Below, one piece after another: positions 1 through 12,313 of a stretch of 64,000 bases of DNA. The stretch comes from Pratylenchus scribneri (taxonomy: Eukaryota; Nematoda; Chromadorea; Rhabditida; Pratylenchidae). Made by a program: the position numbers and the translations under genes. The first letter of the stretch is position 1. Every line of letters begins with the position of its first letter. The stretch spans positions 372,001 to 436,000 of the forward strand of contig JAQSEB010000015.1 in the NCBI GenBank assembly GCA_030063045.1, given 5' to 3'. A model generated the notes under the pieces. The model saw nothing but the letters and a program-made list of their open reading frames with translations. It did not search any database and had not been told where the DNA came from.

Positions 1-1328
1 CAAAAAAATAGGCTTATTCAATTTGGCATATTCAATTTGGTCTCTCAAATTTGAAAATCAGATGAGTTTGGTTTACAAAAACAGTTTTCATTTTCTATCT
101 TTTATGTAAGCCTTAATAGTGGTCTGAAATTGAAATTTTATTGACTAAATCGACCATGGCGAGTCGAATGAGACAATGCTTAATTATGTATTAATTAAAC
201 CTACTGAGATTGACAAAATAGGCTAGCCTAGCCATTTCCCTAACAAATTGCCCGTAATCTATATAAACTGAATGGCAGGTGGGAAAATAGAATTACTTGT
301 TTCTTTTTTTACTGAAAAAATTAAACCAGAAATCAGCTAAATGTTCCTGGCTATTTCCCAATTGTTCTTTTATCAGCAATAAATGAGTTATTTATAATGT
401 CCAGTGACCGATGTAACCAAGAATTCAATGTATTATGCCAAAGGCAGAATTCAAATAAAATGACATTGATTCCATCAGCAGCAGCGGAACTTTTGTCTTT
501 TAATTTTAACTTCATTCTCTCCCATCTTTTACCCCTTTGCCCTTTATCCTTTCAATTCCTCAAAAATGCCGTGGTGGCTTTTTATTCTCTCTTATTCCCG
601 ATCTTGAGAAATCAATGCCATTGGTAAAGCGTTCGCCCTTTTTTGGCCTAGTTCTACCCACCCCAGGAAAGGAAAATCAAGTGATTTTGGTTTTACATTT
701 CCAATGGTAGAGAAGAATAATTTAAGGTTTAAATTTATTAGCAAAAGAAATTAAGAAAAATGGTCGATGGAGAAAATATTCGGGAATGAATTTGTCCTTT
801 GCTGTTGGATTTGGATGAGGGGATTTGCCGAGTAATGGGTTGGGACTTGGGCGATGTGCAGAAAGCGAGTGAGATCCCAACTCCCGAGCCCAAGATGGTT
901 TAGGGAAAGAGTCAAGTGGTTTTGAATAACATTTCTAATGGTTGAAAGGATGGATTAAAATGGGAAAGATTTGGTTAAATTCAATTAAAGAAATAGAGAA
1001 AAATGAGAGATTTTAGAATTTTTGAGAGATTCCGATGGACATTTATGGGCCCAATTTGAAGGTAAATGATGATCGGGACATGTACATTTAATCAATAAAT
1101 GGGATTGGATTGGATGTATATGGAAATGGGAACTGTTAGCTACCGAAATGAAAAATAAGTCCCCATCCAAGTCCACAGTGAAACGAATAATTAATTGATA
1201 AAATATATATTTTCATTATATTAATTAAGTATTTGGCAATTCATGGTATTTGTTTAATAATTTTTATGAGAAAAATATTTCGAATTATAAATTTACTTAT
1301 TTTTAAATTCCTTCAGAACATTTTTACA
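1..1328. other. 5' flank of family copy 1, duplicated promoter block
   Basis: No convincing gene. The stretch at about 375-620 (ataaatgag, ccaagaattcaa, aaataaaatgg/acattgattcca, cggaacttttgt.ttttaattttaac) is closely repeated at about 10200-10500 upstream of copy 3. Weaker versions occur before copies 2, 4 and 5. A second shared block (agaaatagagaaaaatgag, gagattccgat, gggcccaattt) lies at about 985-1060, 5540-5610 and 10585-10665. The duplicated unit therefore included roughly 900 bp of upstream DNA. A likely trans-splice acceptor (ccttcag, AG at 1315-1316) sits 12 nt before the ATG at 1329. Confidence 0.5.
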
Positions 1329-3822
1329 ATGGTTAAAATCATTCTTTCAATAATTATAATTTATTTAAAAATTATTTCGATTTATTCGGCTGGAAATGAT
1401 GATAAAAATGGGAAAAATGTCGAAGAAAATAGGCAAAAAGGGAAAAGTCAACTGGATCAAAAATTTCTTCAAATGGACCAAATAAATTCAGGCCAATTAA
1501 ATGAGGCACAAATACCCCAAGATTTTGTTCGAAATTTGTCCAGCAGACAACAGTGGCAGGATGAATATTTGAAGCAACAATTGCTGCGTTACAAGAATAG
1601 AAAGCGTCCAAGTAAGTCTGAGGGCAATCAGCAACCAACATTGGAGCAGAAGAAGCCAAGAGGTAAATCAACAGTTTCTTTAAAAATTTAAATTGGAAAC
1701 AAGATTCTAGTGGAATTGTTCAACAGTTCGGACTTCCTGCTGGCGGTAAAGAATAAAAATGCTTATAGTAAAATCAATTATTTTTGATTAATTTATTATT
1801 CGTTAAAATTAAATTTATATTTTAAAAAATGATAATAATTTTTAAAGATATTAATCAATATCAACAGCAGCAGGCTTCTAAAGCAAAATTAATGATATCC
1901 GCGATAAATGCCGGAAAACGTCAACAAGAAGAAAAACCACAATTTTTAAATGTTTTGAGCCAAGAAAAAATAAATGAATTATTGGAAGCAGATCGACGAG
2001 AACAACGAAAAATGGACGAAAAATTGCACAATTTAATTAAAGTAAATTTAATAAATTTTGGCCAATTTTGTGATAAATCTTTTCTCAGTAAAATTTAAAT
2101 AAAATAAAATATTAAAGAACAATTCACCAAATCCTCAACAACGATTTGAACTAAAAAATTATCAACAAAAACAATCGGAATCGGCACAAATTCAATCAGC
2201 AGCAGATGAATTGGCAAAAATGCTGTTTTCATCGGACCAAAATGACGAATTAATATTGCCTCAAATGCATTCTCAACAATCGCAGCAACAACATTTACCC
2301 ATTTTGGATAGGAAAGGAAAAGGGAAAATGCTGGAACCGGAAATAAGTAATGTGGAATTATGCATTTAATTTTAATTATATTTAGAAAATTCAAAAATGT
2401 GATGTGGACAATTTAATAATTTTTTACCTTCTTAAATAATTATATGTATTTTATTTTCCATCCAAATCCAGTACCCAATGTTCCTGCACATCCTCACCAA
2501 TTTGTTCCATATCCACCGCAATATCCTCAAAAAGCATTCGATGATTTTCTTCAAAATGAATTTGACGAAAATGAAATCGAGGAACAAAAAATGATGCTAA
2601 CATATTTTCAGCAGCAACAACAGTTAGAACGGCAAATTTCTGCTGGATTTGGACAAATTGGCGAAGAACCAAATTGGCAAGGATCACAAAGACATTTGAT
2701 GGGAAGATTCTTTGGTCAACAAATTCGTCAACAACCACATTCTATTGCAGGGAATATAATTCCGACGTATTCTGGGTCTGCAAATGAGCAATTTATTCCG
2801 GGCCCAGCTGGAAGTAAATAATGAACTTAAAGCATATTCAATATAAACTTAAAATTTTATACAGGGTTTGGCTCGAAAAATGTCACTTTTTAAAATTAAA
2901 TAACTTTTTTATTTTTGAATCAAATTAGGGTAAGTTTGGTAATAAAATGCTCAGCATTTCATAAGAATTTTTTGACATATCATTTGACAAGATTCGGTGT
3001 GCTTTTAGAAATTTCGTTTTTAAAGATTTTAAATGAAAAAATGCCCCACATTAATAAAGAAAACTGTGCAAAATTGAAAAAAAACCACAAAACATTTAGG
3101 AAAACCAATTAATTATCTAATAATATCACAAAAATTAATGGCAAAACTGGAAATAAAAAAATTAGGTTCGCAAAAAGGATAAAATTATTAAATTTTAATT
3201 AAACATAATGCCAAAAGAATAAGAAAGATAATAGGAGAAAAGAAACAAATAAAATGAAATTGCCCAACGAAATCACATCGAATGATTCGAATCTCAGCAA
3301 ATGATATGTCAAAAAATCCTTGTGAAATGTTGATCATTTAATTACCAAACTTGCCCTAATTTGATTCAAAAATAAAAAGTTATTTAATTTTAAAAAGTGA
3401 CATTTTTCGAGCCAAACCCTGTATATATTTGACTGAATTTGATAAGTTGATTAAAAAGGAACTTGTGGATTTGATTTATTAAATATATCGCTAAAAAGTT
3501 ATAAAAACTAGGTCAAAATCAAGCAGTTTTGATTGTTTATGGCCATAACTTTCGTGTTTAATAAAATGATGATTCAATGTATAATTATAAAATAAAATTA
3601 TTTTTTAATTTAGTCAGCCAACAACGCCTTCAAGAAATAAATGCTGAGGTGCATTGTCGCATTGTAAATGATTCCATAAAACAATTGCCAAAAATAAAAA
3701 AGGAAATTGAAAATTTAAAAAATAAAAAAGAGAAAACGGCGGAAGATAGTCAAAAAATTGAAAAGCTAGAGAAGGACAAGAAAAAATTGGAAGAATTCCT
3801 TAATGGTCAATTTACACTTTAA
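1329..3822 (+). CDS. Secreted Gln-rich coiled-coil family, copy 1
   Basis: I do not recognise this family. Five exons: 1329-1662, 1848-2041, 2118-2346, 2472-2813, 3614-3822, giving 435 aa; phases agree throughout (1, 0, 1, 1). Residues 1-22 form a signal peptide (MVKIILSIIIIYLK...). The middle is rich in Gln, Asn, His and Pro, with shared motifs RQQWQDEYLKQQ, LPILDRKGKGK, NVPAHPHQFV and a FGQIG.E.NWQ motif near residue 310. The last exon is a Lys/Glu coiled coil of about 65 residues. The start was chosen at 1329 rather than the upstream in-frame ATG because an acceptor-like AG at 1316 lies between them and all paralogues start here. Intron 4 (2814-3613) holds a 560-bp transposon. It is probably a secreted protein; an effector or glandular role is inference from the signal peptide, tandem array and rapid divergence. 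Confidence 0.75.
2862..3421. mobile_element. Tc1/mariner-like MITE with long terminal inverted repeats
   Basis: Both ends match as an inverted repeat of more than 100 bp, beginning cagggtttggctcgaaaaat and ending with its complement. The element is flanked on both sides by TA (2860-2861 and 3422-3423), which fits Tc1/mariner-type insertion. No transposase is present. It lies inside intron 4 of family copy 1. The 65-codon reading frame at 2915-3112 is part of it. Confidence 0.75.
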
Positions 3823-6284
3823 ACTCTTATTGTCTTTTTTTCTTTTAACAATTTTAACCTCTATTGATAAATCCAATTTTTTAAATTTTTAAATGAGAAT
3901 ATTTTCGATTCAGAATGGTCCAAATAGTCTAGAAACTAAATTCTAAAAGACGGCGACGCAATTCATTATTATTTCTGATGTTATTTTGATTTCGATGTTG
4001 TGTAAAAAAGGAATTGAACGGCGGATGACGGTGCATATCGATGATATTGCCCATAGCCATAGTGTTAGAATTCTCATTGAGGATGATGATGCATCATTGG
4101 AGATGGTGGAAAAACCCAGGGTTTTAATTTTCTAATTTGTTAAAAATTGATTGTGATTCCCTTGGAATGCGCATTCGTAATGCACGATTATTAAAAGATT
4201 TGAATGAATAGCACAATTTAGTTTTCCTTTACCAGAGCTGTGCTTTTCATAATTCTTAGCTCCGGCTCCAGCTCCGGGCTCCGGCCCTTAAAATTTTATG
4301 CTCCGGCTCCGGCTCCGAGCTCCGACCTTTCAAATTTTTAGCTCCGGCTCCGGGCTCCGACTCTCAAAATTTTTAGCTCCGGCTCCAGCTCCGGAGCTGG
4401 AGCCGGAGCTGGAAAATTGGCTCCGACCCATTTTTTGGAAAAAAATTTTAAAAATAGTATAAATTTAATCTTCACAAATAAATTAATTTTATTTTCACTT
4501 CATTGAAATGAAAATTTAATAAAAAAATGATTTAAAAAATAAAATTTTTCTCAAAAAAAACCGAAGTCGACCGGAGCCCGGAGTCATCCAAAATTTTTAG
4601 CTCCGACTCCGGCTCCGGGCTCCGACCTTTCAAATTTTTAGCTCCGGCTCCAGCTCCGGCTCCGGAGCGGAGCCGGAGCTGGAGCCGGAGCCGGAGCTTA
4701 AGTCGGAGCTAGGCACAGCTCTGTCCTTTACCCTTCATACTACCTCGCATCAGTCGTAAAATAATCGGATTCTTTCTTTTTTTTTTGCCTCAAAAATGCA
4801 ATTGTGGCAATTGGTCACGGATTACGATGCCAATGTCAAAAAAGCGGCCATTTTTGGCTAAATTTTCACCTGCGCGGCCATTTTTGGTTTAAATTTTTCG
4901 CCTATGGCTCCAAAAATTGCCAAAAATATATTCTAAAATTATTGGAATCTTTTGGAGGAAGTGGGAAAAATAATTTTTTTATATCGATAAAACATTTATT
5001 TATTTTTTTTTATCATTTTATTCACTTAAAACGAAAATCTTTTTTACATCAAAATTTTTTTAAATCTCAATGTACTTTTTTTTGAAAAAAATCTGTGACC
5101 TCTTGCATATGCTAATAAGAAATCTCCTAAAGACTATTTTCACATTTTTCATTTCAAATGGAACGGCACGGATATTCATTGCTGAATTCGTCTTCGAATC
5201 AGCAAACAAACCCCCGGTTGATGTAGAGACTATGATATTCCGAATTCCGTTCCCGAAAGAAGCATTGGGCGGATTGGTGTCAAAACATTTCACAACCAAG
5301 ACAATGGCCAAGGATCATCGAGTCAAATAACAATGATGTCAAATCAAAACCTCAATTTTTACTCATAATCAGCCTTGGTTTGGTTGGGGGATGATACCGA
5401 GCAATGGATTTTGGGAGAGATCTAGCTAGAGTTCAAAATTGAGAAGGGGAAGAGTCAAGTGGTTTGAAATATCATTTCTAATGGTGAAAGGATGGAGAAA
5501 AGAAGCTAATAAAGTGGAAGAGATTAGGTTAAATTCAATTAAAGAAATAGAGAAAAATGAGTGATTGAGAATTTTTGAGAGATTCCGATAGCCATTTACG
5601 GGCCCAATTTAAAGGCAGATGATCCCTGGATCAGGACGTGTCAATCAATAAATGTGGTTGGATTGTATGTACATATATGGAAATGAGAATTGCTGTATGC
5701 CGAAAAATAAATCAAATCCAAAGTCTACTATCAAAAAAAGTAATATTAAAAAATTAATTTTCATTATATTAACTAAGCAATTGGCAATTCACGGTATTTA
5801 TTTAATTAGTTTTACGAATGAACAGCGTTATTCGATTAGATAAAATGAGGGAAAATAAATTAATTTGTTATTTTTTGCTTATCTAATATGAATAATTTTA
5901 ATACTTTAAATATGGTTTTCAGCTGAAACCAGAAAGATCCTTTACAAATCTGACTTTTAATCCTAATTTTATATTTATCAGCAGTTTTCGAATAGTCACC
6001 TTCCAACACCGCCGAAATCAGCTCATGATTTACGGAAATTATTCTCCTAGAAATTGCTTACAGTTAACTACGGATTCTCATTCTCACTTATTAGAAGGTC
6101 CTTGGACTAGATAGCAACTAGAGTAGAAGCAGTTTCATCTTATTTAAAATTTGCTGACAGACCAAACAATTACCAATTAATCTTATTAGATCATCAGTGC
6201 TAATTAAAGTCTCTCTTGTCTATTTTCCTCGTTGCTGGCCGTTAATTATAAATTATTATAATTAAATCCTTTCAGAATTTTTCA
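3823..6284. other. Intergenic region between family copies 1 and 2
   Basis: The 3' flank of copy 1 is followed by a hAT-like element at 4233-4723 and by DNA resembling the transposon at 9112-9492 (gcggccatttttgg at about 4850-4885, tgtactttttttt at 5070). From about 5400 onward it is the duplicated 5' flank of copy 2. I see no gene. Frames at 4804-5330 are AT-rich and share no similarity with anything else here. Confidence 0.5.
4233..4723. mobile_element. hAT-like MITE built of a GCTCCG hexamer
   Basis: Terminal inverted repeats cagagctgtgc / gcacagctctg are flanked by a perfect 8-bp target duplication, tcctttac, at 4225-4232 and 4724-4731. Most of both arms consists of agctccggctcc-type hexamers in opposite orientation around an AT-rich centre, so the whole 491-bp unit could fold into a large hairpin. 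The 8-bp duplication and the CAG...CTG ends fit the hAT superfamily. No transposase. Confidence 0.85.
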
Positions 6285-8956
6285 ATGATAAAAATCATTT
6301 TTGCAATATTCATAATTTATTTAAAAATTACTTCGATTTATTCGGCCGGAGATGATGATAAAAATGGGAAAAATGTCGATGAAAATAGGCAAAAAGATAA
6401 AAGCCCTTTGGAGGATCCAATCAATTCGGGACAATCAAATGCGGCACAAACACCTCAAAATTCTCAATTTGTTCGAAATTTGTCCAGCAGACAACAATGG
6501 CAGGATGAACAAATGAAGCAACAAATGTTGGGGGATAGACTTCAAAATACACCTTTTCAACAACATGAGCAAGAAACCCAGGAAAAGAAGCGCCCAAGAG
6601 AGTCGGAAGAGCAGCAAAAAACATTGGAGCAGAAAAGGCTAAAAGGGAAATCAACATTTCCTTTAAATTTGGAAAAAGATTCCAATGGATTTACTGGACC
6701 AATTCAGACTGCTGGCCGTAATGAATTAAATATTTCTTAAATTTATATTATGATAATTAGATGGTGCGGAATTCGGTCGGGTTATTTGTTAAAACAATTA
6801 TTTTAATACCTTAAGTCTAAGTAAGGTGTCCAGCGTAATATCAAATATGATTAAGTTTTGAAATTATAAAAATGAATTAGTAGCATTTTTAAAGACACTG
6901 ACTCTGAGCGAATGAATTTTGAAAAACAAAATTGGGCACACAATTTATATGCCTTACAATTACAACAAAAAGAAATGAAACAAAAAATAAATGAAATGGA
7001 AGCAAAGCTACGGGAACAAAGAAAAATGGAAGAAAAATGGCACAAATCTATCCAAGTAAAGTAAATTTAATATAATAATGACCAGTTTTTTGGGAAAAAT
7101 ATTTTCTCAATTTATAAAGAATTATAAATAATAAAATTTAACTAAAATAAAATATTCCAGAATGATCCACCACCAAATCCTCAAAATCAAAATGAGCCAA
7201 AAAATGATCGACAAAAACAATTTGAATCGGCAAAATTTCACTCCCCAAATGAATTGGCAAAAATGCTATTTTCATCGAAATCTAATCAAAATGACGAATT
7301 AATATTATCGAAGGGGAATTCTTCACATTCTCAACAATCACAGAAACAACATTTGCCCATTTATGATAAGAAAGGAAAAGGAAAACTGCTGGAAACGGAA
7401 AAAATAAGTAATGTTGAATTTATAAAAATTATTGGATTTAGATAATTTTATTCATCTTAATCCAGCAACCAATGTTCCTGCACATCCTCATCAATTTGTT
7501 CAATATCCATGGCAAAATTCTCAAACAGCATTTGAAGCTTTTCTACAAAATTCATTTAGCCCAAATGAAATTGAGGAGCAACAAAGGATGCTAACAAATT
7601 TTAATCAACAACATCAAATTCAACAACAATTGCATCAACAGAAACAACAGACTGATGTATTTGGCCAAATTGGAAAAGTAGCAAATTGGCAAAAATTAAT
7701 GCATTTGATGCGCGGGGGCATTGATCATCAAATTCCATCATCAATAAATGTTCCACCCTCAATAAATGTTCCACCCTCAATAAATGTTCCACCCTCAATA
7801 AATGTTCCACCCTCAATAAATGTTCCACCCTCAATAAATGTTCCACCCTCAATAAATGTTCCACCCTCAATAAATGTTCCACCCTCAATAAATGTTCCAC
7901 CCTCAATAAATGTTCCACCCTCAATAAATGTTCCACCCTCAATAAATGTTCCACCCTCAATAAATGTTCCACCCTCAATAAATGTTCCACCCTCAATAAA
8001 TGTTCCACCCTCAATAATTGTTCCACCCTCAATAAATGTTCCACCCTCAATAAATGTTCCACCCTCAATAAATGTTCGACCCTCAATAAATGTTCCACCC
8101 TCAATAAATGTTCCACCCTCAATAAATGTTCCACCCTCAATAAATGTTCGACCTTCACATGATGGAAATGAACATCCAAGTTCCGCCAATTTTGAACTTC
8201 CAAATATTCAGCAACAGCCATCTCCAAATTCATTTGATCAAAATGCACTTGAAGAACCACCCCAACAAAAATTATTAAAATTTCTTCATCCGAAGCAAAA
8301 ATATAAAACAATTCAACAAATGAAAAGGAAACAACAGACTGCTGCTGGATTTAATCAAATTGGTGAAGGAGCAAATTGGCAACAATTAGAACATTTGATG
8401 GGTGGCGGAGGCATTGGACATCAAATCCATCATCAAGCACATTTTATTGCCGGAAATTCAATTCCAACGTATTCTGTACCTGCAAATGAGCAATTTATTC
8501 CCGATTCATCTGGATGTAAACAATGAAATTTTAGCATTTTCGATTATTAACTTTGAGCTAAAATTTATATATTTTTGAATGGGTTAAATTGATTAAGAAA
8601 AGAATTGATGGATTTAATTTATTAAAAGTATCACTCAAAATTATTTGGCCATTAAAGTTATTCAATTTTTCATAAGCATAATACAAAATTAAAAGGCATA
8701 TAATAAAATAATACAAAATTTAGAAAATATCTAAAATTAATTTTTTTTATTTTTAGTGAGCGAAAAACGCATTCACGAAATAAAAGTTCAAGTGCGTTTG
8801 GCCATTGCAAAAGAGTACATCAAACAAATAGGAAAAATAAACAAGGAAATTGCAATTTTACAAAATAAAAAAGAGAAAACAGCCAAAGATATTCAAGAAA
8901 TTGAAAATCTGGAGAAGAGAAAGAAAAACTTTGAAGAACGTCTGAACGAATTATAA
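6285..8956 (+). CDS. Secreted Gln-rich coiled-coil family, copy 2, with PPSINV repeats
   Basis: Paralogue of copy 1 with the same five-exon layout: 6285-6717, 6895-7055, 7161-7407, 7466-8515, 8757-8956, 696 aa, phases consistent. The signal peptide MIKIIFAIFIIYLK is followed by a charged, Gln-rich region. Exon 4 is much longer than in copy 1 because it carries about 23 tandem PPSINV hexapeptides (7738-8160). On each side of that tract lies a version of the same motif (FGQIGKVANWQ, FNQIGEGANWQ), so the exon has been internally duplicated. The exon 1 donor used by copy 1 (ag|gtaaat) is mutated to gggaaat here; the next usable donor (c|gtaatg at 6718) keeps phase 1 and lengthens exon 1 by about 20 codons. 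The last exon is the coiled coil. Likely secreted; function unknown. Confidence 0.75.
7738..8160 (+). repeat. 18-bp coding minisatellite (PPSINV)
   Basis: About 23 nearly identical copies of ccaccctcaataaatgtt in frame within exon 4 of the gene. Variants are few: one Asn-to-Ile codon change and two Pro-to-Arg (gttcgaccc). The near-perfect identity at the DNA level implies recent expansion or ongoing homogenisation. Open frames on the opposite strand here are by-products of the repeat. Confidence 0.95.
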
Positions 8957-11016
8957 AAAATTGTTTCGACAATTTTACCAAATCCTTTTTTAATCTTTTC
9001 ATTCTCACAACCCCCACCGTCATTTTAATATATTATAAATTCTTTTATTGACATTTTTCTTTTAACAATTTTTAAATTTTTTTAAACATCTGTTGATAAA
9101 TGCTATTTTCACAGGGTTGCCAGATGTACTTTTTTAAAAGATTTGTACTTTTTTTTTGACTTTGGTGTACTTTTTGTACTTTTTTTTTCACAAAATCATG
9201 AAAAAATCGTAAAATTTTTCGCTGCGCGGCTATTTTTGGCTCAAATTTTTTGTTGCGCGGCTATTTTTGGCTTAAATTTCTTGTTTGCGACACGAAAAAT
9301 TATAAAAATTTCTTTTCAAAAACACGTGATCTAAGTTCTGGATGATCCCCGGTTGTTCATTTATGATAAAAAAATATAATTAAAAAATTTTAATCAATTT
9401 ATATTAGCTTAAAACGAAAATCTTTTTTTTTGGCACCAAATTTTTTTTTCAAGGCCAATGTACTTTTTTTGAAAAAAAATCTGGCAACCCTGTATTTTCA
9501 TCAATTAAATAATTTTCAAAAATAACTTTCCCCGGGGAATTATTGTGGAAAGAAAAGGCTTTTATTCAATTCAGAATATGATTCAATTAGTCTGGAAATC
9601 TTGTTGAATATCTAAAAGATGGCGCAATTAATTTTTATTTATGATGTCATTTTGATTTCGATAAAGGAGGAATTAGCGGAGAATATCACCGATGTTGCCC
9701 ATAGCCAATAGCCATCCATCATAATGTTGGAAATGTTACGGCATTGATTCTGGGTGTTGTGTTGATTGTCGAGGATAATTTTGATTTTTGTTATTTTGCG
9801 GATTTGGAATCACAGGCAGGTTATTAAAATTATTCATTTTAGAGGATTTTTGATCAAAATCAACATTTCCTTGATAAATAAGCATCTAATAAGAATTGAA
9901 TCTCACAAAGACTATTTTCACTTTTTTTTATCCAAATGATGACATGTCAAGTATATTCATGTTGAATTTGTCTTCGAAAGAATGTTTCTGAGACGATTGA
10001 TATTTCGATTTCGAAAGAAACATTGGGCGGCGGATTGCTGTCCATCCAAACATACCAAATCCCACCAATAACCTGTAAAAGTTGTTTACTGAACTTTTTT
10101 TTGGTTGTTTAAACTGCAAATGGTCGTCTAAACTGCAATTTAGCCATTATATATTTCAATTCATAAATTGGTAATTGTTCCAGGCAATTTTCCCATTGGT
10201 TTTCGTAGCAGCAATAAAGAGCATTTTAAGAAGGCGATGGCCCAAGAATTCAAGATATTATGTCCAAGGTCAAGTTCAAATAAAATGGCATTAATTCCAA
10301 CATCAGCGGAACTTTTGTATTTTAATTTTAACTTTATTCTCTCTCATCTTTTATGTTTTATTATCACTTTCTCCTTTCAATTCTTCGCAAATGCAGTCGT
10401 GGCTTTTTCTTCCCTCATTCTCGAAAAGCCAAATGCCCAATGCAATGGTAAAGCAATCGCAGCAGAAAAATCAAATGATTTTGGTTTTTAATTTCAAATG
10501 ATAGAGAAAAATGAAATGAGAAAATATTAAGTTTAAATTTAGTGAAAGAAATGAAGAAAATGGTCGATGGAGTAAACCAGTGAAAGAAATAGAGAAAATT
10601 AGAGATCGAGAATTTTTTGAGAGATTCGGATCAGAAGGCTCCTATAATGGGCCCAAATTTGGATGTAGATGATTAGAGGATGTGGCAATCAATAAATGTG
10701 ATTTTGGAAATGGAAATGCTGGATGAATGACTGCGGATAAACCAATCCAATTTCACATTCAAATGAAAATGTCGGCTGAATTTTTTCATTGGTCTTCTAA
10801 GTTCTAAACAGCGAAAGGTCGCCTAAACTTTTTTTGGTCGCCTAAACGGTGAAAGGACGCTTAAAAGCGAAAGGTCGCTTAAACTGAAATTGAGCAGCTT
10901 CCTCTCACATCGAAATTATCAATGAGAGTTAATAAGACCCAAAGTGGATTTTGGCCAAAATATTTTCGAATTATGAATTAATATTATTTAATTCTTTCAG
11001 AATTTTAATTCTTCCA
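8957..11016. other. Intergenic region between copies 2 and 3
   Basis: Contains the hAT-like MITE at 9112-9492, the 3' flank of copy 2, and from about 10160 the duplicated 5' flank shared with copy 1. Around 10795-10890 a short degenerate repeat (ggtcgcctaaact / gaaaggtcgcttaaact) occurs about five times. The frame at 10168-10491 is the upstream block, not a gene: its counterpart at 397-627 is equally open but diverges without keeping a protein. Confidence 0.5.
9112..9492. mobile_element. hAT-like MITE (CAGGGTTGCCAGAT ends)
   Basis: Inverted ends cagggttgccagat / atctggcaaccctg enclose 381 bp and are flanked by a perfect 8-bp duplication, tattttca (9104-9111 and 9493-9500). The interior has repeated tgtactttttt and gcgcggctatttttggc motifs, also seen degraded at about 4840-5090. 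No transposase. Confidence 0.85.
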
Positions 11017-12313
11017 ATGGCTAAAATCATTCTTGCTATAATTATGATTTATTTAAAAATTATTTCAATTTATTCGATGGGAGATAGGTGGCAGGACGAA
11101 TATTTGAAGCAACAAGTGCTGGGTAAGCGTCCAAGGGAATCGGAGGACCAACAACCATTAAAACAAAACAAAGAACAACAACAAGAACAAATACAAAAAC
11201 AACCAAAACCATTGGCCATTTTGGATAGAAAGGGAAAATATCCAGAAACAAGTGGAATTGGGAATCGAGGTAAATTTAGTCAATGGGTTATTTTTATAAA
11301 AAATGATAAATTCCGAATATTTGTTAGATATTTTTTTATCGGAATTCGGAACCTCTAGGGGTATGGGAAATAATATTCCCATATTGTAAATAGTAAAAAA
11401 TAATTTTTTTTTCCACAATTTATAGAAAAATTTAAATAAATAATTTTTAAATTAATTAAATTTAGTAATCAAGCCATCGCCCAATACTCAACGTTATCGT
11501 TTAATTCTGCCGAAGCCTGAACCAGCAGCAAGTTTTAATTCATTTGGCCAAAATCAAATTGAAGAACACCAACAAGGACTGCAAGCATTCCTTCATCTAC
11601 AGAAACAAAACCAAATATGGGAACAACAAAGATTACAACAAGAACAAATACATCATCCACAGCTTCAACCAGAGAATGCTGGATTTGGCCAAATTGGAGA
11701 AGGCAGTGCAAATTGGCATCAGCCAAAAGAAGAACAATATTTGCTGGGAGACATTTTAAATAATAATCACAAAATTGTACAGCAGCTCGAAAGACAATTT
11801 CCAAAACAAAAGCAATTTTTGGACTCATTAGCAGCCAATGGGCAATGTGAAGTTTTCCGCATTATTTTCGGCAAATTTTAGGGCATCTAGCTTTTAGATA
11901 AAGTTTTATTTAGACCATATATTTTAGACTAGGGATAAGCTGAATAGAAGAAGAAGTTATCGGATTTAATAAAAGTTGCAAAGAATTAGACAAAATATAA
12001 ATGACAAATTATATTTTAAATCAATCATTTTGATATCAAAATTCTCTCCAAAAGAATTTGGAATATTAATATTTTTTGAATAATTTTTTCCAAAAATTTA
12101 GTGAAACAATTAATAGAATTGGCAAAATTGCGCAAAATTCTAAAAAAATTGTATGAATCTTTGGAAGTAATGCAAAAATATCAAAAGAAAACCCTGCGTG
12201 ATATTGAGGCAATGGAACAAATTGTGGAAAATATAAAAAAATTAACCGATGAAATTAACAAATTGGATCCGCATGGAAATTTGTCCAATCTATTGTCGAC
12301 TAAGTATGGCTAA
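11017..12313 (+). CDS. Secreted Gln-rich coiled-coil family, copy 3 (shortened)
   Basis: Three exons: 11017-11269, 11466-11846, 12102-12313, 281 aa, phase 1 at both introns. Signal peptide MAKIILAIIMIYLK. Exon 1 joins the start of the family's exon 1 (WQDEYLKQQ, KRPRESE) directly to the end of its exon 3 (LAILDRKGK...ETSGIGNRG), so the intervening part, including exon 2 and two introns, has been lost. The frame was kept. Exon 2 carries SFGQNQIEE and FGQIGEGSANWHQP. The final exon is a coiled coil ending LSTKYG. A TTTCAG at 10995-11000 precedes the ATG by 16 nt and could be a trans-splice acceptor. Smallest family member; function unknown. Confidence 0.72.
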